Source of the DNA: Parascedosporium putredinis | Lineage: Eukaryota > Ascomycota > Sordariomycetes > Microascales > Microascaceae | Direction of reading: 5' to 3' | DNA: 64,000 nucleotides | Assembly (NCBI GenBank): GCA_949357655.1 | Contig: CASHTG010000007.1 | Span: 372,001-436,000 of the forward strand | In this document: one piece after another, positions 44,908 to 57,231 of the stretch | How the letters are laid out: each line of letters opens with the position of its first letter | How positions within the stretch are numbered: the stretch's first letter is position 1 | The notes under the pieces: model-generated | Database searches by the model: none | What the model saw: only the letters and a program-made list of their open reading frames with translations | What the model was told of the DNA's origin: nothing | Position numbers and translations under genes: made by a program

Positions 44908-47654
44908 CTTGGTGGCTGCTTCGTCCTTTGGTATCTTCTTCGACGGGGAAAGAAGTCGAGGAAAGGGACGAGGCGTGGGCGACCTGACAAAGGAAAGAAA
45001 GGAAAAGGAAAAAGAGAAGAAGAGAAGAAGGAGAAGAGATAGAAAAATGGGAGGGGCGTAAGAAGAAAAAGGGGGCCGCAGCACGACGATAATCCCGCGT
45101 CTCCTGGAATTCCGGCCTCTCCCTCTAGCGAAATGAGGAGGAAAGAAAGAGCGGATGATCGAAGGACAGATCAGTGGGATCGTGGTCTTGGACCAACTCT
45201 GATCCTCTCCATCAAGAGCACTGGGATGAGAGAGATCGACGAGCTATGCGCAGAAGAGTGGGAAAAGAGGAAAAGAGGGAAAATCATCAATGGGCAAGAG
45301 AGAGAGAGCACAAGCAACGACGATAACCAGTACCGCGAGGCGAGAGAAGGGGAGAGGAAGGGAGAGGGGGTAGATGACAAGTGTGCGACGGCGGCCTGCG
45401 GTCGATCACTCTTCCTTGGGTGCGCTCTGCGGATCCCCTTGAACTCCACCGTGACGAGCAGTGCCTAGTGTTCCTTCGCCAGACCAAAAGAGAGGTGATG
45501 GACGCCAAGGAGGGGTGGACGCAAGTTCATTCACACACACACAAAGGGGAGCAAGAGGACGCTTTCTCACATTCTCCTCCACTTGCTCCATGCGGCTTTC
45601 TTACCCGTGTTGATGGGATTCGGTGATACGTGTGTGGTGGCGGGGGTTAGCCAAGGAGAAGGGGGTCAAGCTCCTTCCACTCTCTTTGTCTCTATTCTCG
45701 ATTGCGCGCGGAAGCCCAGTCCGAGATGTGGGGTGGTGTAGGATCTTGTCACGCAAGCCCACCGTCTTGCACTCACACGAGAAGACGACGATGGAGACAG
45801 ACCTGAGGCAACAGCGTAGTTTGGGTTGCGCGCATTGGGATCCTGATCGTCTTTTACCCTGTATACCCTGTCTTCCTTGGGGGTGGGTGGTTGCGCATAC
45901 CCACGATGTGAAACACCATCTTGGCGGGGAAGGGGGTGGTTCACAGATACCGTCTGGGCGCACCGGCCATGAAGGGGGCAATGCAGCGCGGGAGAGAAGT
46001 GAAAGAAGAAGGTGGGAAAAAGCAAGACGCGGATGGAAATAGCATCATTGTTTGCGTTGAAGAATTGAAGAAATCAAAGTATTTGAATAACGCGCAAGGG
46101 AAACTATCGCGAGGCCTATTTTATTCTTTTTTGTGGCGACTTACACGCGGTGACGGAGTTTGGCAACCGTTTGTCGGGACGTGGGTGGTATTCCTTTCCT
46201 TGGGTGTGGCCGCAGCTCGAGTGGCCCGTGGAGAAGACGACCAAAAACCCGACCAGAGGCCCAACCAAAATTCCAATCCGAGGGTTCCAGCCAGCCAACT
46301 CATTGCGTGTCGACAACCTCGAGAACGAGCGCACCATTTCTGGCGATTCCCAGACCACGAAAATGAACATTGAAAAAGTCAAAAGTAGACTTGCGCCGTG
46401 CTGAATCCCCATGTTATGATAAGCCCCCTTCCTCCTCCCTTCTCGCTCAAAAAGACAGCCCATCTCCCTGCGTCGATGAAACAAGCGAACCGTGGGTTTT
46501 TCGCCCCGGTCGCATGACGGAGGGGTACACCCAACCTGGCCATCAATGCCACCAACAAAGTCCAGCGAGTGATAGGAAAGAAAAGGGAAGGGGAAAGAAA
46601 GAAAAGGAAGTAAAACAAGCTAGTCTTCTCGCCTTCTCTCTTTCTCTTTGAAAGAGCCCAACACGCCGCTTCGTTCCGGACGACTTCGGATGGAATAGCC
46701 GTGAAGCCAGCACGCTCGACATGCAAGCGGGTATCGAGGGCGAAACAAGTTGATGAAGGAGGCCCCCGACTTGGAGGACAGCCTTGCCACGACTCGTGGC
46801 AAATTAGCCGAACGAGGGCATCCAACCTAAAAGATTGGGAGAAAGGGGAGGAGGGAGGGAGGAGGGAGGGAGGAAATAGAGTAGAGCGCATTCCCTTCCT
46901 CGCCCAGGTGTGATTGAGATCAAGCCATAGCGGGAGAACCTGTTGCACATCCCGATTCACGCTGTCGTACACGGGCTGGCCCATATACTTCGTAGTAAGC
47001 CAGCAAATGTGGCATCAATGGATCAATTGATGGATCACCAACGGGATGGATAGAGCCACGACTTTGATGGAGCAGCCGGAGCCAGCTGGGGGAGCACGAT
47101 AGAGAAGCCACGGTGGGCTCCAAGGGCTGCGTTGATCTTCGTGCATTGAACTCGGCTCGGTCGTTGCATGTACGGACACGGCGAGGAGAGCACGGAATGG
47201 GCCGGGAGAGCCAGCCGTTCAATACCGACGTGCAAGTCAGCAGGATGCCCTATGCTGCCCGGAGGAGAGCAACCAGCGGACGACCTGTTCCCAGAGCTAT
47301 CTGCCGGAGAGGTAGTCCCAAGCCAGTGTAAGCCACACGATACAACGTGAGTGCCAATGTTACCCTTGAGCTTTGCGTCGCTCTGCAACAATTATCGATG
47401 CATCATGTCCTGCGCAACGAATACATCGAGTACACACAACTTCCCAATTACTCAGAGCGTCAAAGACAGAGAGAAAACAAAAATAAACAAAGATTCGTGA
47501 AACAAAATCGACAGAAAATAAACTAATGAGTATAATGATTAAAATCTCAGAATCACTTCCGCCCAATCCGTCTTGGATGCCATGATATCCGTCGCCCCAA
47601 ACCCCACCCACCAGCAAAAACACCAACAAGACCACCCACCACCTTGGCACAGCG
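44908..47654. other. Long gene-free spacer with GGGA repeats
   Basis: About 2.7 kb without a supportable gene. A GAGGGAGG tract lies at about 46848-46875, and the stretch is rich in purine runs. Open frames up to 201 codons exist on both strands but have no motifs. Confidence 0.5.
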
Positions 47655-50281
47655 TCACACCATCGAGCCCCAAGACGACCACCCTCTCGCCCCTTCGGTT
47701 TCACGCCATGCGCCCCGCCTTCCCACGCCCTCCACCCGGACTCCCAACTTGGCCAAGTGGTCCGCGTCCACCACGCCTCGCCCGTCAAATACCCACTTGG
47801 GCTTTTGAGATGGTACGAGATCCTCGCCCAGTCCAGCCTCTCCTTGGGACGGTATTCGCCCCCGTCGAAGCCCACGTTGCTGCTGCTGCTGCTCTTGGTC
47901 GCGCCGCCCACAGAAAAGGCCGCCCCGCGCGAGGAAGTCGAGGCAATAGAGGCGGACGATCGGCAGCGGTGGGCGTCGTCCTCGTCCTCGTCCTGCCGCG
48001 CGCGGGCGCAGTCCGGCACCCCGCGTCGCACGAGGGCTCCGGGTAAAACCTGCCCAGCGGGTCCTCTGCGCAGTCGACCTTGGCCTTGGCCAGGAACCAT
48101 TGGAGCTTGAGTAAATCGTTTTCCGATACCTCGAGGCTCTCAAAGGGGCGCGGGTCTTTGGGTTTGTTCTTTGCGCCGCCGGGAATAGTGGCTGCGGCGC
48201 CGTTGGCTGTCTTGGCGCTCGGGGCGTGCCCGATACGAGCGAGGACGAGCCGCGAAGCCGGGCTTACGCCCTTGGGGGTCTTGGGAGCCTGGGGAACCTC
48301 GGCGCTGGGCGTTCTAAACTCGTCAAATTCCGTCGTGATGACCACGGCGTCGGCGAGGTTGCACGCCTGATACGCATTCTCAAAGACCTCCACCGGCCCG
48401 CCGCCCGACGCAAGCGCGTGCGGGCCCAGCAGCGCGGCCAGCTCCTCCCTGACGACGAGGGGATTGCACGCGGGATCAAAGACGGCGACGTCCCTCGCCC
48501 CCTCGTCAACCAGCGTCTTGATAATTTGCAGCGCCGGGCTCTCGCGCGTGTCCGACGTGTTCTTCTTAAACGCGTACCCCAGTATGGCAATCTTTTCCCG
48601 CGCAGCGTATTGTTCAGCGCGCGAATCACCCGGCGCGCGAACCGATCCCGCTGATGCTCGTTGATCTTGACCACCTGCCGCCAGTACTCGCCCTCGTCGG
48701 GCAAGCCCAGCGACTCGGCGAGGTACACGAGGCTGAGCACGTCCTTCTTAAAGCAGCTGCCGCCGAACCCGATGCCCGCCCGTAAAAATTGGGCGCCGAT
48801 CCGCTGGTCCTGGCCGACGCACCGCGCGATCTCGTCCACGTCGGCGCCCGTGCGCTCGCATATGGCGCTGACGGAGTTGATGCTGCTGATGCGCTGGGCC
48901 AGCATGGCGTTGGCGACGAGTTTGGCGAGCTCGGACGAGTACACGTTGGTCGTGATGATCTTGGCGCGCGGGACCCACGCCGCGTAGACGTTGGCTAGGG
49001 CCGAGGCGGCGCGCTGGCCCGACGGGGTTTTGGAGGACCCGATGATGACGCGGTCGGGGAAGAGGAGGTCCTTGACGGCGGTGCCGGCGGCGAGGAATTC
49101 GGGGTTGGAGAGGATTTCGAAATGGACACCCGGTCGGTGGGCGGCCATCTACGGCGCGGGAGAAAGTTAGCAGCCATTGATTTTTCTTTTGGCATGTGCG
49201 CGTTGTTTTTGTACTACTAATGGGGGTATTGCCAGAAATCTTTACTCACCGTTCCCTCAACAAGTTCCGCCGTCATGCAGGGCACGGTAGACTTTTCCAC
49301 AATAATCGTCTCGGGTCTAGCGTATCTCGCAACCTCTGCCGTCACGGCCTCGAACGACGCCATGTCCGTCGCGCACCCGGCGCCAATGCCCCGCGTCTTG
49401 GTCGGCGTATTCACCGCAATCATGACCACGTCCGCCTCGGCGATAGCCCCCGCCACGTCGGTAGAGAAGAAGAGGTTCGGGCTCCTCGCGGGCGAGGCCA
49501 TGACTTCGGGTGCGCGCTCGCACTGGCTCCCGCACTCGGACATGTCCGTCTCTGTTAGGGTATCAAAATCAGATGCGGCCCCCGAAGAAAGAGAGCCCAA
49601 GGACGCAGACGCGGAAAAGGAGGCGTGGCACGGCGAGGACCCGTAGCCGTCGTCCCGGGGAGGGGCACGTTGGAGAAGACGACGTCGCGGGCGCCATCGC
49701 GGGCGGCGCGGAGGATCTGGCGGAGGTGGGGTTCGTAGATGGGAGGGTGGCTCGAATTCCAGCGCCGGATGCGCGTCGCGTCCTTGTCGACGACGGTGAC
49801 GCGGATACCGGGGTTTTGCAGTGCGATGACGGCGGCGGTTGGACCTCCTGTGATTGTCGAGAAGGACAGAGAGCGAGGAACGTGTAAGTGAGGGGTGTCC
49901 AACACCACCTTTGTACGGCGCACGCTTGCAACAGGGATCGGTGCAAATAGCACCGGTAAAAGGAGAGATGGGACTGCGTGAGGCAAGCAAGAAAAAGGTA
50001 TTGTATCACTTACCGACATACCCTGCCCCGACACAGCATATATTGCGCACCTGGATGGGTCGAGCAGCTACTTCTGCTAGATGCGGCGCACTGCTTGGGC
50101 CAAGGTCCCTGTGCGAGACGTTCAACGACGCCATGCCGTCGAGTTCGGTGCCGTCAATGGCCCGCGTCGCATGGAGGACTGGGCTGAACGTCAAGCTTCC
50201 TTCCGGCGTGGTGGGTGCCGTGGAATCATCGTGGAGGCTGTACTCCGCGGAGTCGACCACGGAGCTGGGAATCGGATCCAT
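47655..50281 (-). CDS. UDP-glucose 6-dehydrogenase, enlarged form
   Basis: There are three exons: 50281-50014, 49847-49250 and 49148-47655. Four single bases are missing (near 49660, 48600, 48015 and 47805). The corrected product is 787 aa, against 430-480 aa for usual enzymes. It has a disordered N-terminus of about 78 aa, then a Rossmann motif NICCVGAGYVGGPTAAV (about 79), an inserted Ser-rich acidic loop, NTPTKT, EKSTVPC, HFEILSNPEFLAAGTA, NVYSSELAKLVANAMLAQR and the catalytic GFGGSCFKKD (Cys about 420), then GKKIAILGYAFKKNTSDTRESP. A long, partly disordered C-terminus ends in a WVFDGR(G)VVDADHLAKLG block that is normally the enzyme's C-terminal NAD-binding end, displaced by about 110 inserted residues. 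It oxidises UDP-glucose to UDP-glucuronate with 2 NAD+. It diverges from the GT4 gene. Confidence 0.88.
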
Positions 50282-52789
50282 CTTCTTTCTTGATGCTCAC
50301 CAAGAAATCTGGAATATGGGTTGAGGTGAGATGGGAAAGCCTTGCAAGGCGGGCTAAGAAGGGAGCATACGACAATTCGTTTTTTTGTTTGACTCTTGAC
50401 CGGTAAAGAAACTGGTAGGGGGAAACGGAGGGGGAACTTTTCTGAAGGACTATCTGGAAAGTGTTGCTCTCTGTCCGGGGGTATCTGCAGTGCGCAAGGG
50501 TGGGCTCCTCTCCGAATTCATACCGACCGGGCTGGGCGATGGCCTCCCTCTGCTCCTGATTAATCACATACCCCTCCCCTCGAGCGGTATTTTACAGGCA
50601 AAGGAACTTTACAACCAAGATAGCAAAATAAAAGATACGCCACCTGTACTACGTGGTGCTTAGAATACAAGCAGAGCGACTAACTAGGGTTACTACCATC
50701 ACTGTGGTAGTCACCTAACAGATAGATAGTCTAACATCACTTGGATTATAAGCTAGGTCCCTAAAGATTTGGTTTATTAAGGTGACTGATACTTCTAAAC
50801 GGAGGGATCATATGGAACGAGTATCGTGGAGGTATCTTTTTGTGTTGTTATGTTTACCTGGAAGTCTTGATTTCTTATAGAATACTCTCTAGGGAGAGGA
50901 GTATCTTTAAAATGAGTATCGCTTCAAAAGACGGCGGCAAGAATTTACAATCATCTGTGCTTCCGAGACCTACCACCCCGTGATGGGACAATGGACGAGT
51001 ACAACACCGCTTTAGGCCCCATGTGCCGCGGTTCAAGCGGCGTACTCGACGTCCAGAGGTCCGGTGGGGGACTGAAAGGAAGGCACTAATATGAAGAGTA
51101 AAGATACTACGCCATGAATCCAATGAACCATTATCGTGGTGGCGGGACACATGCCGAGGACTACTCGATGTCCACAAGGGAGATAAAGTCCCGACTCGCG
51201 TGCACCAAGGATAGCAGATCGGAAGCCAAAAATGGAAAGAGAGGCAAGCTCCGGTAGGCAGTCGTTGGCCTATCGTCGTCGCGCGTGGGGCCTAGCGCAG
51301 ACCATATACCGCGCGGATGACGTGCGAATGTGAGTACAGCTTGGGAGTATGGGAGACGGTCGAAACCCCGAGCTTATCGCTTCCGCTTTGGCGGGTGATA
51401 TCGCTACTGCCAAAGAAAATTTGGAAAATACATCCATGGATCTATCCATTGGATGTGTAGGAAAAACATGGACGCAGAAAGATCTCTAATAAGACTAACA
51501 CTGGACGCATAGAAACGTCAATTTGCCGCCATCATATGGACAACCTAAAGAATTAGAAATAAAACTAAAAACATAACACGTCTGGGCAGAGTCCATGAAA
51601 GTGAGAACAAGCATAGCATGGAGGGGTCCGTATGTCTTCGAAATTACCTTCTTGGGTGTGCATTGCCGTTGCAAATTCCGTCCCTCACCGCCGGGGCAGG
51701 ATAATCCAGGGACAAGGTGCCCAATTACCCAACCCCTACTCCACGAGGCCAAGCACAAAAGTCCATTCGATGGGTGTGTTTCCGAGCATCAGTGACTCCC
51801 TTGCTAACATTGAAAAGAAAATGAACTGGGCCAAAAATGGTCAGCCCAAACGAGCAATGACACGGATCGGTAAGAGAAAGAAAAAAAGAAAAAGAAATAG
51901 AAATCGAGGTGAATGCGTGCCATTTTTTGTCCTCTCTTCTGGCAGAGGCGTGGGCCGAAGCTCAGGCCGGATTCGTCGGCGGTGGCCATTCCACATCCGG
52001 CGATTGTGTGAAGTGTGCGGCCGGCGCTCGATCTGATTCGTCCGCCGCCATGAGCCGCCGTTTTTCTGTCCTGCTGCATTTTGGCAGTTTCTTTGCACAC
52101 ACACAACACTGGATTTCGACGGAGCCGAGGAAAAATAGAAGAAGAAAAAGACCCGACAGTGAGTACTCTGGTTCTCTACGATATACTTGACCCAATATTC
52201 AAAGTTCACTTTGTATACTATTCCTACGTCTTTTCCTTGTACCTCTGCCCTGTCCATCGATGGGTCATGTATCAAGTGTCACGCCTGGACAAGGTGGCCT
52301 ATTAGGCGCACGCGATTGGGTGCTAGGCCGGAGCATACAGATCTGCCTTTGACGCTGGACCCTTACCGCATATTCCCGATACACCCTCTACATTCACGGA
52401 TCCGGATTTTGATGCGCTAGGCGCGGCGACACATCTTGAATGCAGCGTCACGGGAACGGGATTGGCCAAAGATCTATGGAGAAACGGAAAAAGAAAAAAA
52501 TGCACAAAGTGAGCCTGCAAACAGGACCCTGTGGGCGCGCATGTGCCTCGTGAGTGGGGGTCACCGAGGATCGGGGGCAAGATTCCCCTCACCAGCGATG
52601 TCGTCACAATATCTCTGCCGAGCCCCTCCTTGACTCCCCTCCGGTGAGATGTGCTCGATAAGCCCCTCCATGGCCTTGACTGCCTTTTGACACGAGGTTC
52701 CCGAACTCTGGTGGGAATCCCTGGCGGAAGTGGCTTTTGGAGAGCCGCCGATTGAAACATCAAGCAGAAGAGATTTCACAAAAGTAGCC
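50282..52789. promoter_or_regulatory. Divergent intergenic region between UGDH and GT4 genes
   Basis: The two genes point away from each other across about 2.5 kb with no supportable gene between, so this segment carries both promoters. A pyrimidine-rich leader precedes the UGDH start. Specific binding sites cannot be named from sequence alone. Confidence 0.45.
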
Positions 52790-54350
52790 ATGACCGAGAC
52801 GACACTAACTGCGACGCAAGGGAAGGGATCGTGCCCCACGATTTCAGCGTCTTCCCCGATTCGTTGAAGGGCAAACGAATCTTGCTGTGCACAGAGTCCT
52901 TTGGGCCCGTCAACGGCGTCAGCAGGACGACCCTGATGCTCGTCAACCACCTACGCTCCCACGGCGCACTCGTCGCCGTGGTGGCTCCTCACAACCATAC
53001 GAAGCACAACACGTTCGTAGCCAACAAATACAGCAGCAGCAGCAGCAGCAGCGACGAAGAAGAAGAAGACTCCCAGATCGAGCTCCGAATTCACGGATAC
53101 CCCTTACCGTTCAACCCCGAGCTTTCCATCGTGTATCCCGTCAGGGTATCCGCGCTCATCGCGCGGACATTCGGCCCGATACGCCGCCGGACCTCATCTA
53201 CCTCGCGTCGCCCGCCTCTCTCGGCTTCCAAATCATGCTACAGATGAGGCAACGACCAGCAGAGAGACAAATCCCCATCATCTGCAATTTTCAGACGGAC
53301 CTCGCGGGCTACTGCGCCATCCTGTTCCCGCGGCCGCTCAGCGACGTGGCCGTGTACACGTTTGCGACGGTGCAGAGCTACCTCTTCCGGCACAAGTCGG
53401 TCAAGACGGTGCTCTACCCTTCGCGCTTCGTGCGGCGCTACCTCGAGGCGCAGGGCGTACAGGACGACAAGCTCGAGGTGCTCCGCCGCGGGGTAAACAC
53501 GGAGCTCTTCCACCCGGATCGGCGGAGCGAGGCGCTACGCCGGGAGATTGCGCCGGACGGCGAAGTGATTTTAATCTGCGTATCGCGCATCGCGGGCGAA
53601 AAGGGGTTCGACTTCCTCGCGCGGGCAGCCAAGCTGCTGCACGACCGGGGCCTCCGGTTCAAGCTGTACATTGTCGGGGGCAACCGAAACGCCGAGGTGG
53701 AGAGGGAGATTCAGGGCCTGTTCGAGCCCCTGGTGGAGAAGGGCAAGGTGCTCTTCGCGGGCTTCCAGGTGGGCGAGGAGTTGGCGGCGGCGTACGCGTC
53801 GGGCGACGTGTTCCTGCACTGCTCCGTCACGGAAACGTTTGGGCTCGTGGTGCTCGAGTCCATGGCGAGCGGGTGCCCGTCATCGCCCGGGACGAAGGGG
53901 GCCCAGCGACATCGTGCACGATGGGGTTCCGGCTACCTCGTGCCGCCGGACGACTTGGAGCAGTTTGTGCGGCGCGTGGCCGAGGTCGTGGAGGATGGCG
54001 AGCTGCGGGCGCGGTTGGGCGCCGAGTAGGCGGTTGGCGTGCGAGGCGACGTGGGACAAGATTAATAATAAGGCGGCGTGGAAGATGGCGGATGCGATCC
54101 AGGAGAGGCGGGGACTGTATGCTGGGCTGAGGAGGCGAGGGGACGGGCTGCAAACGGCGGTGGCGGTAGAGGTATACTGGGATGGGATGTGGTGGGGGCC
54201 AAGGTGGTGGATGCGCGGATCGGGGCGGGCTTGTTGGTGATCCTCTTCTTTTGGGCGTTGACGGGGTCGTATGTTTTGTTTACGGAGGCTTGCATGTGGA
54301 TGCGGTCACTGTCTGGACGGGTGGTGAGCATGGCGAGGAGACGGCTGTAA
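52790..54350 (+). CDS. GT4 glycosyltransferase (SQD2-like) with C-terminal membrane helix
   Basis: A single exon in which eight bases are missing (near 52825, 53175, 53875, 53905, 53930, two near 54020, one near 54195). The corrected product is 522 aa. The ATG at 52790 is preferred (MTETTLTATQGKG). GT-B fold features: an N-terminal KRILLCTESFGPVNGVSRT glycine-rich acceptor loop, FQTDLAGYC, LYPSRFVRRYL, GVNTELFHPDRR, the donor-side SRIAGEKGFDFLARA, GDVFLHCSVTETFGLVVLE with the GT4 EX7E motif (about 347-355), then VIARDEGGP. A CAG microsatellite gives a Ser run and an acidic stretch (about 82-100). The C-terminus ends in one membrane helix (GAGLLVILFFWALTG). Layout and motifs recall sulfoquinovosyl/glucuronosyl-diacylglycerol synthases and mannosyltransferases. 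Its partner gene would supply UDP-glucuronate. Confidence 0.8.
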
Positions 54351-57231
54351 TCGGGCATAGGAACAAGGTCATTCTTTTTATTTTTTTCTTTCCTTTTTCC
54401 CTGAATTTTCCTTTTTCCGTTCTCGAGAATTTGACAACAAACCGCTTGTGTTTCTTGGATAGCATCCGCCGAGTCTTCCTTGGTTTGAAGTCACGGCATC
54501 CTTGTGGCACGCACGCCAGAGGTTAATTACGATGGAATGATAAATACCAGTATCCTTTAGAGTCTGCTATCAATTTCAAGAGGGTTTCTTCTTTTTGTTC
54601 TCCCGTGATTCGTGGGGACGGATCGGCTTCGTCCCTGATCGACCGCCAGACTTGCGTTGCCGCTGCGTGCATGGTCAAGGTGTGTCGTTCGAGCAAAAGC
54701 ATCGTCCAACACTCTCCTCAATGCTCAGTGGTGGTGTAAGACAAACAGAGAGCACTTTAGCTGTCAGCCACTGTGGAGTGGCGGTGCGTCTGTAGAAGTG
54801 TGGCTTAATGACCGTGCGGACAAGGGATGGGCTGTGGTGGTATCGGAGGTGGGGCAAGGAGCAAGCTTTGGTCGTGTCTGATCTGCGACACGACCCGGCG
54901 CATTCTGCGACTGCGCTGTGCGCCATGGAGTTTCATCCCCCTTTTCCTTTCGCCAGTCCCTCTCCATCAGGCTCCAGACGACCACCACCTCGTTCGAGAC
55001 AGGACTCCCCAATGACTTTGAGCACAATGGCAATAGGATCTCTTTTGTTCTTTGGGCGTCTCGGATTGTGCCCGAGGGGGTGCTTATGGGGGAGAATCAT
55101 TCGATTCGGATGCTCTTCACGGCAGCCAGGCCAGAGAAATACAATCCTCAATAATAATAACGATTAGAAAACTAGCTTGACTGCTCTGTTTTTCTTCGTC
55201 CCAACTCAGCGATTCGCCCGTTGCCGTGTAGCCGAAGGATGAGAGACGTTGAATGAATGGAATGACTAAAATGAAAAAAGAAATCAAGGTTAACCACGAT
55301 TCTCCACTAAAGGAAGAAGAAAAAAGAAAAAAGAAAAGCACCCGCCGCATGGGGTCAAACCCACCTTGGCGCCACTCGTCGAGGAAGCCCCTGAGCCAGT
55401 CAATTCACAGACAGCAAGCGAGAAGACGTTGCGCGATGTCTGTCCCTTTCCCCTCCACAAAGCAAGAAACCTGCGGCAACCCTGGTCCCTGCACGCCAAA
55501 GCATCGCGGCTCGATCCCTGAGCGGGTAGCCAATCACAACGCCGAAAGGGCGGTCCCTGCTTGACCACCCGGACACAATCTCCAAACGGCGCTCGTTGCA
55601 TCGCATGACGATCCGACAGAGCCCTGTTGCAGTCCGCATCACCTTTTGAAATGGACCGAGGGGGTTTTGTCGAATGAATGGCGCTGGGCCTGCTCAACGG
55701 GCCTCCTCGTGCCCACCTTTGTCTCTCTTTTCCCCTCCTCTCTTTGTCTGGTGGTTTTCTTCCACCCCTGGAGCATTGAAGCGGCCAAACTCGAGGCAGC
55801 CCGCCTAATTCTTCAAGCGCTGGGTGTAAAGGTGTGGAGGGGCAGCCATCCATAGATCTCGAAGTACCACTGGTCGAACGAGTCCAGCACAACAATAAAC
55901 TCTACACAGGCTCACTTCAGAGGACCCAAAAGCCAAGCCCGTCCCTGACATTTCAAGCGACGTCAGGTACCGAAATTCATTGCAGGGGAGGGCGCCGCTT
56001 TTTTATCCCCCGAGTCTGGTACGACCTTTCAATCTCCAATCCATTGGCCCTCGAGCGGCCCTGAATTTCATCAACCGGGCCTCTGAAGCTGGCCGCCTGG
56101 CTCAACATCTCCACGCTATTCTTTGAAACTCGACTCATCAGCAAGAGCTAAAGCCCGACTTCAATGTTGCCTCTCTCATTGCTCGCTGTCGTCTTTTGTT
56201 TTTGCCCCCAAAAGCACAGCACTTCGCACCCGCGCGCTCCCCCATCACATACGCCCCCTTGTCCAGTCAGTTCCCCGCCAGTCCCCTCCCTCAACCACCC
56301 CCGGGCATTGCGGCTCAACCTAGAGTCGCACCTCCCCCTTCCCCCGGCCCCAGCGCCTTGTGTCCCTCCGAAACCCCCGTAGCATAGCATTTCCTTCTCC
56401 CTCCCTTGTCCCCTCTCTGCTCCTGGGATTACGTCTGCTCGACCCTCAAGCAGGTGCCGGTTGCTCCTCCTCCTCCTCCTCTGTCCAGCTATAGCCCCGG
56501 GTGGGTCCATGATTGTACGATTTTCCTTGCATCACACTCTTTGCCCTCTTGGACATGGGACTGCTGCTGGTCTAGACCCTCCTCCGTGGACCATCCGACT
56601 CTTTCCCCCTTTGGTGTTTGACCCTTCCCATACCTCGTCCTCCCATACTTTTCTTGGGTCCTCCCACCCTTTTCCTTCCCTTTTCCTTCCCTTCCACACC
56701 CCAATGCCGAACCTTCGGTGAAGACGACATCTTCAATTCTTCATTTTCCTTTTCTTCGTTTTTTTGCGTTTTGTTGTTATTGCCCTTGGGCAGGTCCCTT
56801 TCATTTCTACATATACACCGACCTTCATTTTTCTCGACCTCGTGCTAGATATAACGCCTGATACCTTCGCTCCCCCGAACCGGCCTACCGTTTCTTTCGA
56901 TCCGTTTTCTTTTCCTTGGTTCTACGATACCCCCAGACAAAAAACTCCGACTGTACGAAAGCGCCCATTGGGAAATTCAGTGAAAAAGGGTGGATAAGAA
57001 AGGGAAGGCCACAGTATCTTTGTTTCTAGGTTCGACGACAGCTTCTCGCGTGTATAATCGATTCACCGCCGGACGGAGACACTTTTTCTTTTTCTTTGAC
57101 TAGAAAAGGAGCAAAGGAAAGCAGACGACACTCCCGAGTCCTCTCCTTCCCAACGAACCTTTTTCTTTCTTTTTCGGCACCCCCGATCTCGACCGCCTTA
57201 TAATATCCTCCTCTTCACAAACAAGAACACA
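54351..57231. other. Long gene-free spacer
   Basis: About 2.9 kb. It begins with the GT4 3' flank and ends with a long pyrimidine-rich 5' region of the next gene (about 56400-57200, many TTTTC/CCCTTCC runs), typical of a highly expressed fungal promoter and leader. No gene is supported. Confidence 0.5.

Noticed and set aside
53029..53051. CAG run considered as an independent repeat locus
   Set aside because: It is a short serine tract inside the GT4 coding sequence, common in fungal proteins, and needs no separate explanation.
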